Assembly (NCBI GenBank): GCA_900550495.1
Contig: URSJ01000017.1
Location: 1-17,318, forward strand
Reading direction: 5' to 3'
DNA from: an uncultured Rickettsiales bacterium
Lineage (GTDB): Bacteria; Pseudomonadota; Alphaproteobacteria; Rs-D84
DNA: 17,318 nucleotides
The translations under genes and the position numbers were made by a program. The notes beneath the pieces are model-generated. The model did not search any database. It was not told where the DNA came from and was given only the letters and a program-made list of their open reading frames with translations. Below are positions 1 to 6,418 of the stretch, in pieces; positions within the stretch are counted from its first letter, which is position 1, and each line of letters starts with the position of its first letter.

Positions 1-178
1 GGGGGGGGGGCGGAAACAACAAAAATTCCCTGATAATCCCTGTATTTTGTTGTATGGCGTTCGCCGTAGAATCTTGCCACGCCGCCAGTTATAATAAACC
101 GCCCATTTTGGGCGTTTTATTATACGAAAGAGTGGACGAACGCTTTGCAATGCGGGCGTTGACTTGGACTGGGAATAG
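1..178. other. Left-edge intergenic stretch with G run
   Basis: The sequence opens with ten consecutive G bases, then about 80 bases of unassigned sequence, a hairpin at 91-123 and the promoter of the next gene. Frame 2 is open from base 2 to a TAA at 92-94, and several minus frames are also open, but the piece is too short to call a gene. It could be the 3' end of a plus-strand gene whose terminator is the hairpin, or part of a dispersed repeat at which assembly stopped. I recognise no product. Confidence 0.4.
91..123. terminator. Long hairpin, probable terminator
   Basis: Bases 91-104 pair with 110-123 around the loop ATTTT, with one mismatch (C99 against T115). The GC-rich core is GCCC/GGGC plus C100-G114, and the AT-rich flanks give a short T stretch on both strands (GTTTTATTA on plus). 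It can work in either direction. The most natural user is a plus-strand gene entering from the left edge. Confidence 0.6.
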
Positions 179-187
179 TTGTATATA
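159..187 (+). promoter_or_regulatory. Promoter of the YjbR-family gene
   Basis: TTGACT (159-164) and TATATA (182-187) are separated by 17 bases, a good sigma-70-type match. The -10 box ends 9 bases before ATG 197, so transcription would start at or within a few bases of the start codon. This argues for ATG 197 and against the in-frame TTG at 179, which lies inside the promoter. Confidence 0.55.
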
Positions 188-196
188 TGTCGGGAT

Positions 197-577
197 ATGA
201 AAAAATCAGATGTTTTTGTTTTGCCACAATCACAGGAAATCATAAAGTATGTGCGCCGGCACTATCATAATGATTTAGAATTTTTATGGGTTAAATTACC
301 CCTGGCGGCCGTGTGGCGCAACAGTGCCAGTCGTAAATGGTATGGCGTAATGATGATTTTGCCACGGTCAAAAATCGGGCTGTCTGGTGATGGCGTGGCA
401 GAGGTTTTAAATCTGCACGCAGAACCGGCGTTCATAGATATGGTGGTTGACCGTGTTCGTTTCTTTCCAGGTTACCATATGAACAAGCGACACTGGCTGA
501 CAATATGTTTGGACGGTTCAATCGCCACAGATGATGTAATAAAATTACTGGACGCCAGTTTTGCGTTATCACACTAG
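197..577 (+). CDS. MmcQ/YjbR family protein
   Basis: This 126-residue protein matches the MmcQ/YjbR family, a CyaY-like alpha/beta fold often annotated as DNA-binding although its role is not established. Visible hallmarks are the NSASRKWYGVMM segment, where the family has its conserved RKWY patch, and GYHMNKRHWLTICLDGS near residues 93-109, the most conserved stretch. The length fits a single-domain member. The start is ATG 197: an in-frame TTG at 179 would add six residues but falls in the promoter, and no clear Shine-Dalgarno precedes ATG, so a leaderless transcript is likely. The gene is monocistronic, with a terminator directly after the stop, and faces the convergent mla operon. The family assignment is firm; the biological role is unknown. 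Confidence 0.85.
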   Translation: MKKSDVFVLPQSQEIIKYVRRHYHNDLEFLWVKLPLAAVWRNSASRKWYGVMMILPRSKIGLSGDGVAEVLNLHAEPAFIDMVVDRVRFFPGYHMNKRHWLTICLDGSIATDDVIKLLDASFALSH

Positions 578-578
578 T

Positions 579-604
579 ATCGCCCCAAACGGGGCGATGT
601 TTTA
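579..604 (+). terminator. Rho-independent terminator
   Basis: The stem ATCGCCCC (579-586) pairs perfectly with GGGGCGAT (591-598) around AAAC and is followed on the plus strand by GTTTTA. It starts one base after the YjbR-family stop codon. On the minus strand the hairpin lacks a T tract, so it fits the plus-strand gene better than the mla operon ending at 610. Confidence 0.75.
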
Positions 605-609
605 TACGT

Positions 610-1212
610 TTACTTTAATGTGGCAATCGTGTCGGCGATTTTATACGACAGACGCGCAACCAGGTGACTTTGTTCTGCGACGATGGCGTTATAGTTTGGC
701 GCACCAGACGTCATCGGTGTTTTGGCGGTCAGTGTGTTTTTCTTTTGCACCAGGACATCGCCACGTTCGTTTGTAATCATCCACCACGCGGCCAATGTTA
801 TATCACCATTTGCAACCGTGTCAAAACGCACGAATTCAACCGATACGGTGTATTTGGCCGCCTTGCGCGTGCCGATACGCGCAGGACGCGCACTGATGTT
901 TTTCGCATACGCATTCATATTTTCAGAAATCACCACGGGCAGGGCATTATCCAATCCTTCTATCCATCGATCAAATTCGGCAACAGTAACTGCGGTTGAA
1001 TCATTTTGACGCACGACCATTTGTGGACGTGCAACCGATTGCGGAACAGTAACCGATTCAATCGCAATATTCGTTGTCGTGGCAGGACCCCGTGTTTGGG
1101 CGACCGACGGCGTATACAGTGCATAAAAGCGAGATTGTGGACTGGTGTGGCTGCCGAAACAGCCGGTCAACGCCAAACTGACGACGGAAACAATTAAAAT
1201 ATTCTTGCGCAT
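610..1212 (-). CDS. ABC transport auxiliary lipoprotein (PqiC/YmbA-like)
   Basis: The 200-residue precursor has a basic N-terminus, a hydrophobic stretch and the lipobox LTGC, so Cys18 would be the lipidated first residue of the mature protein. The following RFYAL segment and later VTVPQSVARPQMVVR resemble the ABC-type transport auxiliary lipoprotein family (PqiC/YmbA), in which such a strand region follows the lipobox. The start codon lies one base after the mlaD stop, and a clear GGAGGA Shine-Dalgarno sits inside the end of mlaD, so the two are transcribed and probably translated together. Known relatives work with MCE transporters: PqiC is an outer-membrane lipoprotein paired with PqiB. 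I infer that this one links the MlaD ring to the outer membrane. It closes the operon. Confidence 0.8.
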   Translation of the reverse strand: MRKNILIVSVVSLALTGCFGSHTSPQSRFYALYTPSVAQTRGPATTTNIAIESVTVPQSVARPQMVVRQNDSTAVTVAEFDRWIEGLDNALPVVISENMNAYAKNISARPARIGTRKAAKYTVSVEFVRFDTVANGDITLAAWWMITNERGDVLVQKKNTLTAKTPMTSGAPNYNAIVAEQSHLVARLSYKIADTIATLK

Positions 1213-1213
1213 A

Positions 1214-1999
1214 TCAATATCCTCCTTTGCCTTTTAATAATGCCTCGGGGTGGCGTTCCAGATAGTCACTCAATCTGGATACAGCCTGGGCGGCCGCGCT
1301 GACATCGCGAACCATTTTGTTGAAATCTGTGACACTGGCCGATACCGGGTCGCCCAGTGCATTTACAACGCGATTAATTCCTGCAACCGCTGCACTGGTT
1401 TGACGCAACAAATCTGGTATTGTGCTGTTCAAGTTTTGCAGCAATGCGTTCGTGTTGTTGGAAATATCCTGAAAAGGTATTTTCTGCAAATTCTGAGATA
1501 ATTCATCAAATATTGACGGTATAGTCGGAATTTCTGGGTCGTCAATGCCGTATTTTTTTGCCAAGAATTTCGCCGGATATTCCGGATAGAAATCCAGTTC
1601 AATTATCATTTGACCTGTCAAAACACTTTGACTTTGCAATTTCCCTTTCAGTCCGTGCGTCACCAATGCGTCCAGCCATTTTGTGTCGCCCATCGTTTCA
1701 ACTGCGGCCTTGGACGCGTTGGTCATAACCTTGGGGTCAAATGTGATATAGACCGGAATAATAATTTTATCTTCGCTATTTGGCATCAGTTGAATCTTTT
1801 CAACCTTGCCCACGGGAACGCCACGAAAATACACCTGGGACCCGACGGACAGACCGCTGACCGAGCCCTCAAAAAATAACACAGGCGTCATTTTTGTGCG
1901 CATAAATCGATGACCGAAAAAGAACACCAATGATAATATTGCCAGCGCGATACCAAAAATCATAAATGCGCCGACCGCACGCTTGTTTGGTTTTAACAT
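1214..1999 (-). CDS. mlaD: MCE-domain lipid transport protein MlaD
   Basis: The 261-residue protein has one N-terminal membrane segment (about residues 9-29) and one MCE domain (about 38-115) with the signature GSVSGLSVGSQVYFRGVPVGKV. A mainly helical C-terminal part follows (about 160-255), longer than in E. coli MlaD (183 residues) and closer to the single-MCE proteins of alphaproteobacteria and chloroplast TGD2. Family members form periplasmic hexameric rings that pass phospholipid between the outer membrane and the MlaFE transporter. The start overlaps the end of mlaF by 7 bases, indicating coupled translation, and the lipoprotein gene follows one base after the stop. The family is certain; direction of transport and substrate cannot be read from sequence. 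Confidence 0.9.
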   Translation of the reverse strand: MLKPNKRAVGAFMIFGIALAILSLVFFFGHRFMRTKMTPVLFFEGSVSGLSVGSQVYFRGVPVGKVEKIQLMPNSEDKIIIPVYITFDPKVMTNASKAAVETMGDTKWLDALVTHGLKGKLQSQSVLTGQMIIELDFYPEYPAKFLAKKYGIDDPEIPTIPSIFDELSQNLQKIPFQDISNNTNALLQNLNSTIPDLLRQTSAAVAGINRVVNALGDPVSASVTDFNKMVRDVSAAAQAVSRLSDYLERHPEALLKGKGGY

Positions 2000-2763
2000 T
2001 TTTTCCCCTTTGTGTTTCCACGTGTCAAGAATTCGATAATTTCGTGATTCTTGGTTGTTTGTAGTAATGTATGCGGATTACCACGGCCGCTGATTCCATG
2101 CGTTGTGGCGTCCAGATATATAGAATTTGTTGCGATTGTATTGATTGAGTCCAGTTCGTGCGTGACCATGATAATCGTTGTGCCTGCGCGATTGATTGTT
2201 ACAATCAAATCGTCCAGTTGCTTTGACCGTATTGGGTCCAGACCGGCCGACGGTTCGTCAAAAAATACAACGTCTGGATTCAGTGCCAGTGCCCGCGCCA
2301 GCGCCGCACGCTTTATCATGCCACCACTGATTTCAGTTGGATATAAATCACGCGCTGCACGCAATCCAACCAGATTCAATTTTTCATCTACCCGATGTGC
2401 TATTTGTGATTGGGATAAATGTCCCATCAATTCCATGGGTAATGCAATATTTTCGGCAACGGTCATAGATGAAAATAATGCACCACTTTGAAAAGAAATG
2501 CCGAATGTTTGTAAAATCTCGTTTCGTGCCACATCATCAATCGCCCACAGGTCGGTGCCATCAATAAACACGCCGCCGGTTTCAGGCCGCTTTAATCCAA
2601 TCAATGTTTTCATAATGGTGCTTTTGCCACTGCCACTGCCACCCATGATAACAAATATATCACCACGATTTACGGCAAAGTCAATATGTGACACAATGAT
2701 CCGATTACCATATGCAATGGTTAAATCTGTTACGGTGATAATCGGCCCATTTTTTGTTCGCAT
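1993..2763 (-). CDS. mlaF: ABC transporter ATPase MlaF
   Basis: The 256-residue ATPase powers the MCE lipid transporter from the cytoplasmic face. All key motifs are present: Walker A GGSGSGKST (41-49), Q-loop around Gln92 (ISFQSGALF), signature ISGGM (145-149), Walker B VVFFDEP with Glu170, D-loop SAGLDP and switch His202. The FQSGALF sequence and the EISGGMIKRAALARAL signature region are typical of the MlaF/Mkl subfamily rather than of importers in general. It starts 5 bases after the mlaE stop and overlaps mlaD by 7 bases. The order E-F-D is the reverse of the first two genes of E. coli mlaFEDCB. No STAS partner (MlaB) gene follows. Confidence 0.93.
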   Translation of the reverse strand: MRTKNGPIITVTDLTIAYGNRIIVSHIDFAVNRGDIFVIMGGSGSGKSTIMKTLIGLKRPETGGVFIDGTDLWAIDDVARNEILQTFGISFQSGALFSSMTVAENIALPMELMGHLSQSQIAHRVDEKLNLVGLRAARDLYPTEISGGMIKRAALARALALNPDVVFFDEPSAGLDPIRSKQLDDLIVTINRAGTTIIMVTHELDSINTIATNSIYLDATTHGISGRGNPHTLLQTTKNHEIIEFLTRGNTKGKKC

Positions 2764-2768
2764 TTTTG

Positions 2769-3605
2769 TTATATATCCAGCCAGTTAAATATCAATGTTA
2801 AAATTGCCGTCACGACAATGCACCAAACGATACTGTATACCACGGCACGTGTTGTTGCACGACCTATGCCGTCGGCACTGCGTTGTGTATTCAGACCACA
2901 ATAACAACCGCAAATACCAATAACCCAGCCATATACCCAGCCGTGCAAGACGCCAATCGCAAAATTGTTAAACGTCAACCAGTCAAATGTCATCGTCCAG
3001 TATTCTGTCATTGAAACGTTCATCAATAACAGTGCGATACATGCCCCACCTAATATGCCAACGATATCGGCTATGATTGTCAATATTGGCATGGTCAGTG
3101 TCAGAGCCAGAACGCGTGGTAACACCAAGAAATCAATGGGTCGTACGCCCATTGTGCGCAATGCATCAATTTCCTGATTTACCTGCATAGAACCGATTTC
3201 GGCGGCATATGCTGCACCAGTGCGCCCCGACATAATAATGCCTGTCATGATTGCGCCTAATATGCGCGTTGTTGCGATGGCCAGCAGTGCTGCAACATAT
3301 ATTTCGGCACCAAACATTTCTAATTGCATTACGCCAACAAACGCAATGATGACACCAATCATAAAACCGATTAAACATGTAATTGGAACAGCACGAATTC
3401 CTGCTTTTTCTAGTTCTGTCCACAGGTCGATTCTGCGAAACACTGCGCGACCACGCAGCAATCGCCCAAACGACGAAAACACCGCCGTGCAAAACACCGC
3501 GCCATCGCGGACACGTTCCAGTAATCGCAATGTGTAATCGCCGACACAGTCAAATAGTCCTGTGCATTTCGCCCGATTTGGTAAAAGTGACCGTAATCCC
3601 CGCAT
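2769..3605 (-). CDS. mlaE: MlaE family lipid ABC permease
   Basis: The 278-residue inner-membrane permease shows the MlaE hallmark SGRTGAAYAAEIGSM, followed by a stretch with EIDALRTMGV and LPRVLAL, in the second half of the domain. Five or so hydrophobic segments fit the family fold, and an amphipathic interfacial helix precedes them (LWTELEKAGIRAVP). The first 50 residues are too short for the STAS domain that some alphaproteobacterial MlaE proteins carry. I chose ATG 3605; the open frame extends to 3683, but the extra 26 residues look non-coding and contain the promoter. A weak AGGAA lies about 10 bases upstream. As first gene it sets transcription of the whole mlaE-mlaF-mlaD-lipoprotein operon. 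Confidence 0.9.
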   Translation of the reverse strand: MRGLRSLLPNRAKCTGLFDCVGDYTLRLLERVRDGAVFCTAVFSSFGRLLRGRAVFRRIDLWTELEKAGIRAVPITCLIGFMIGVIIAFVGVMQLEMFGAEIYVAALLAIATTRILGAIMTGIIMSGRTGAAYAAEIGSMQVNQEIDALRTMGVRPIDFLVLPRVLALTLTMPILTIIADIVGILGGACIALLLMNVSMTEYWTMTFDWLTFNNFAIGVLHGWVYGWVIGICGCYCGLNTQRSADGIGRATTRAVVYSIVWCIVVTAILTLIFNWLDI

Positions 3606-3626
3606 CAAACTACATTCCTGGTATCT

Positions 3627-3655
3627 AATATATGAATATTGGCATAAATTTGCAA
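3627..3655 (-). promoter_or_regulatory. Promoter of the mla operon
   Basis: On the minus strand TTGCAA (3655-3650) and TATATT (3632-3627) are 17 bases apart. The predicted start gives a leader of roughly 15 bases before ATG 3605. The same TTGCAA -35 element occurs at the tRNA promoter at the right end of the window. Confidence 0.5.
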
Positions 3656-3676
3656 GCCAAGTCAAACATAAAAGAT

Positions 3677-3706
3677 TTGACAATTATCCCACGTGCGCGT
3701 CACAAT
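3677..3706 (+). promoter_or_regulatory. Possible promoter of ybaK
   Basis: A perfect TTGACA (3677-3682) is followed after 18 bases by CACAAT (3701-3706), a 4 of 6 match to the -10 consensus. The -10 box ends 9 bases before ATG 3716, and no Shine-Dalgarno is present, which suggests a leaderless message. It lies back to back with the mla promoter, so the two could share a regulator. Confidence 0.4.
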
Positions 3707-3715
3707 GTACCTGTT

Positions 3716-4219
3716 ATGAAACCAAATGAATTTAAAACAAACGTGATGCGCATACTGGATGCAGCGCATATTTCATATCGGCATTATTCGTATGCCGATA
3801 CACCTGCGTTATCTGGGGTGGACGTCGCAGCTGTGTTGCAACAAAATCCGCACCAGGTGTTCAAGACACTGGTAACAGTTGCGCGTTCAAATAAATACTA
3901 TGTTTTTATGTTGCCGGTGTGTTGCGCGTTGGATTTGAAAAAGGCAGCAGCGGCTGTTGGGGAAAAGTCTTTATCAATGTTGCCACAGCGCGAATTGTTG
4001 GGGCTGACTGGGTATGTGCATGGTGGGTGCAGTCCGATTGGCATGAAAAAGCAGTTTCAAACGGTTATCGACACGTCGGCACAAACATTTCCGACAATCA
4101 TATTTAGTGCCGGCAAAATCGGATACCAGGTTGATGTTGCGCCGTCTGATATTGCACAGATAATTCCATTGTGTTTTGCGGATATTTGTGCATTATCGAT
4201 TGATAGTGACTATGATTGA
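3716..4219 (+). CDS. ybaK: Cys-tRNA(Pro)/Cys-tRNA(Cys) deacylase YbaK
   Basis: The 167-residue protein belongs to the YbaK/EbsC (INS-like editing) family, which hydrolyses cysteine mischarged on tRNA(Pro) by prolyl-tRNA synthetase. Hallmarks are QVFKTLV with Lys50, matching the essential Lys of the E. coli enzyme, the KKAAAAVGEKSLSML segment, and TGYVHGGCSPIGMKK (98-112), the family signature that lines the substrate pocket. Length is close to the usual 155-160. I chose ATG 3716; the frame is open upstream to 3632, but that part overlaps two promoters. The 3' end overlaps the convergent hydrolase gene by 27 bases, so no terminator separates them. Trans-editing by a free-standing YbaK suggests that ProRS of this organism mischarges cysteine; that is inference from the family. 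Confidence 0.9.
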   Translation: MKPNEFKTNVMRILDAAHISYRHYSYADTPALSGVDVAAVLQQNPHQVFKTLVTVARSNKYYVFMLPVCCALDLKKAAAAVGEKSLSMLPQRELLGLTGYVHGGCSPIGMKKQFQTVIDTSAQTFPTIIFSAGKIGYQVDVAPSDIAQIIPLCFADICALSIDSDYD

Positions 4220-5089
4220 ATTAAAGAAGTCCAAAACATCTCGTTGCACATCAGCATAATTTGTGTCCATCAATAATTCGTGTCGTGCGTTTGGGTAAAT
4301 GATAATTGTCAGATTATTCATATCGTTTGCGTGGTATGTGCGATACAGCGCGGTGGCCAGGCGACTGTTCATGCTGACGATATCGCTACTGCCGCTGATA
4401 ATCAACAGGGGCATATTACGTTTAACATCATATGTCAATTGCAACAGGTTCTTGAACAGCGAATAATAAAATCCATATGAAAAATATTTTGCGCGCATTG
4501 GGTCGGCGTCGCGCAGGGCCACCTGGTGCGCGTCACGTGTTAAATATTTATCGGCATGTCGACCGCGGATGGGCAGGGTGGCTTCTATCAATCGGGCGGG
4601 GGCATCGGGGCCGAATAATTTCTGGCCCAACCATGCAATGTCACGGGCAAAAGTCAATACACCACGTGGATATTTTGCAGTGCCAGACAAACACACGCCC
4701 GCTGCACACAAATCTGTTTTTTGCATTAAACGCTGGGTTATAAAACTGCCATAACTGTGGCCGAACAAAAATATAGGTAAATCATATTTTTTGCACAAGC
4801 ATTTTAATATTTCATATTCATCAGACACAATTGACATAAACATATCTGGAACACCGTCAGTCTTGCCGATTTTGTCCGGACTGCCAGCGGTGCGTCCGTG
4901 ACCGCGGTGGTCGTCGCCAAAAACAATGTATCCGTTTTGATTTAAGTATCTGGCAAATCGGTCATAGCGCAACACGTGTTCGTCCATACCGTGAATAATC
5001 TGAACAACCCCGATTGGATTACGCACATCGTCCCATAACGAACAATATAGTCGCGTTCCATCAGATGTAATAAATTCGGTAGTTTTCAT
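4193..5089 (-). CDS. Alpha/beta hydrolase, monoglyceride lipase-like
   Basis: The 298-residue enzyme is a serine hydrolase of the Hydrolase_4 / PldB-like (monoacylglycerol lipase) family. The catalytic triad is visible: nucleophile Ser112 in GHSYG, Asp236 in ISGSSDIV and His270 in YPNARHELL. The oxyanion segment IIHGMDEH (31-38) and DDHRGHGRT (59-67) are the typical family blocks. There is no signal peptide, so it should act in the cytoplasm on lysophospholipids, monoglycerides or other esters; the substrate cannot be told. The start is ATG 5089 with only a weak GGAA about 13 bases upstream. It lies 88 bases downstream of the flavoprotein gene on the same strand and may be cotranscribed with it. 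The 3' end overlaps ybaK by 27 bases. Confidence 0.88.
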   Translation of the reverse strand: MKTTEFITSDGTRLYCSLWDDVRNPIGVVQIIHGMDEHVLRYDRFARYLNQNGYIVFGDDHRGHGRTAGSPDKIGKTDGVPDMFMSIVSDEYEILKCLCKKYDLPIFLFGHSYGSFITQRLMQKTDLCAAGVCLSGTAKYPRGVLTFARDIAWLGQKLFGPDAPARLIEATLPIRGRHADKYLTRDAHQVALRDADPMRAKYFSYGFYYSLFKNLLQLTYDVKRNMPLLIISGSSDIVSMNSRLATALYRTYHANDMNNLTIIIYPNARHELLMDTNYADVQRDVLDFFNSIIVTINR

Positions 5090-5101
5090 AATGTGTCATT
5101 C

Positions 5102-5139
5102 CATATGTGAAAAATATTTCATATGAAATGATATGTGAA
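5102..5139 (-). promoter_or_regulatory. Palindrome and direct repeats before hydrolase
   Basis: A perfect 14-base palindrome ATTTCATATGAAAT (5116-5129) is flanked by two near-identical copies of CATATGTGAA (5102-5111; GATATGTGAA at 5130-5139). The cluster lies 12-50 bases upstream of the hydrolase start. A repressor or activator site is plausible, but no matching -35/-10 pair is obvious and the AT-rich composition could produce such symmetry by chance. Confidence 0.35.
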
Positions 5140-5177
5140 TTATGCTCCAAATGGCATAGGTTTGTTTTCCGTATTGC

Positions 5178-6338
5178 TTATACATTTTGTCCAGCAACGG
5201 TGCCACTGGCCCACGCCCAATGCAGGTTAAATCCACCCAGATCGCCCGCGATATCCAATACCTCGCCCGCAAAGAACAGACCAGGACGCAATTTGGATTC
5301 CATTGTTTTTGATGATACAGCATCTGTCGCAACGCCACCCCGAGTAACCTCTGCACTGGGGGTGCCGTGATATTTATACGCATCGCGTGGAATGATGATT
5401 CTGTTTATGTGGGCCGCAATCTGGCGCAATGTAACGTCACGTAAATCGGCAATGTTTTTGTCGGCGGCGTCGCGCACAATCCATCGCGCAACGCGCAACG
5501 GTATGTATTCTGATAATATTGTCGGTACAGATTTGCGTCCCGTGGTGCGTCGTGCTGTGCGCAGTAATTCAAACGTATCCATGCCGGGCATCAAATTGAT
5601 AATTATATCGCTGTCATTATTACGCACAGTTGCACGATATATTGCTGGCCCACCAACGCCGCTGTGTGTGAATAACAATGAATCAGAAAAACTTTCACCC
5701 GCTACAGACACATCAACAGGTATTGATATCCCTGCCAGGTCGGACGAAAACATGTCGGTCTTTATTGCGCACAGGGCGGGGCGGATTGGAACAATTCGGT
5801 GACCAAATGATTTTGCAATTTTATAACCAATGTCCGATGTTACCAGTGCGGGGAATGTGACGCCGCCCGTTGCCACAATCACCGTATCCGACTGAAATGT
5901 TGCATGATTTGTTGTTACGGTAAAAAGCCCATTGGAAAATACCACATCAGACACGATTGTATTTTGCATAATCTGGGCACCGCGTGCGTCATTCATCAAT
6001 GCGCGAACAATATCACCGGCCCCCGTTGCACAGAAATATTGTCCGGGCGTCTTTTCAGTCCATTTTATGTTATGTGCGCATGCCCAATCTAATATATCGG
6101 TGGGTGTTACACGCGACAGTGCGCCCCGGACAAAATCTGGGTTTTCACCAAAGTATCGATTGCAGGCAGCGGCATCATTTGTGAAATTGCAACGTCCGCC
6201 ACCTGATGAGGCAACCTTGCGTGCGGGGGCTGTGCCCATATCCAGAATCAGCGTTCGCCGACCACGCACAACGGCATATCTTGCTGCGGTCAGACCTGCT
6301 GCACCACCACCAATAATGATAACGTCATATTTTTGCAT
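5178..6338 (-). CDS. HI0933/BaiN family FAD-dependent oxidoreductase
   Basis: The 386-residue flavoprotein belongs to the HI0933 (YhiN/BaiN) family of two-dinucleotide-binding proteins. It opens with the FAD-binding Rossmann motif IIIGGGAAGLTAA (7-19) and then the family signature SSGGGRCNFTN (44-54). The C-terminal block combines AEVTRGGV, TMESKLRPGLFFAGEVLD and GDLGGFNLHWAWASG, where the end of the FAD site closes. The middle part (about 190-330) carries the inserted substrate domain. Length is normal for the family. The reaction of most members is unknown; BaiN reduces bile-acid intermediates in Clostridium, but nothing here shows that substrate. The start is ATG 6338; TATAAA ends 9 bases upstream and no Shine-Dalgarno is seen. 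It is probably first in a two-gene unit with the hydrolase. Confidence 0.9.
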   Translation of the reverse strand: MQKYDVIIIGGGAAGLTAARYAVVRGRRTLILDMGTAPARKVASSGGGRCNFTNDAAACNRYFGENPDFVRGALSRVTPTDILDWACAHNIKWTEKTPGQYFCATGAGDIVRALMNDARGAQIMQNTIVSDVVFSNGLFTVTTNHATFQSDTVIVATGGVTFPALVTSDIGYKIAKSFGHRIVPIRPALCAIKTDMFSSDLAGISIPVDVSVAGESFSDSLLFTHSGVGGPAIYRATVRNNDSDIIINLMPGMDTFELLRTARRTTGRKSVPTILSEYIPLRVARWIVRDAADKNIADLRDVTLRQIAAHINRIIIPRDAYKYHGTPSAEVTRGGVATDAVSSKTMESKLRPGLFFAGEVLDIAGDLGGFNLHWAWASGTVAGQNV

Positions 6339-6379
6339 GTTTGATATTTTATATCGTGCGAGTGTGAAAATCCATTATT

Positions 6380-6413
6380 AAAAAAACAATTCCGCCCAGG
6401 GTGCCCTGGGCGG
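6380..6413 (-). terminator. Terminator of the giant gene
   Basis: The 10-base stem CCGCCCAGGG/CCCTGGGCGG (6392-6401 with 6404-6413) has a two-base minimal loop, in practice a tetraloop. On the minus strand it is followed by AATTG and a seven-base T run (6386-6380). It begins 5 bases after the stop of the giant gene, showing that the gene end is natural and that the flavoprotein gene needs its own promoter. Confidence 0.85.
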
Positions 6414-6418
6414 GGAAA

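Noticed and set aside
610..1009. Plus-strand open frames over the lipoprotein gene (for example 664-999)
   Set aside because: They lie antisense to a well-supported lipoprotein with a lipobox and operon context, and their translations are not protein-like.
2051..2788. Plus-strand frames at 2051-2491 and 2498-2788
   Set aside because: They are complementary to mlaF, whose ABC motifs are all intact on the minus strand.
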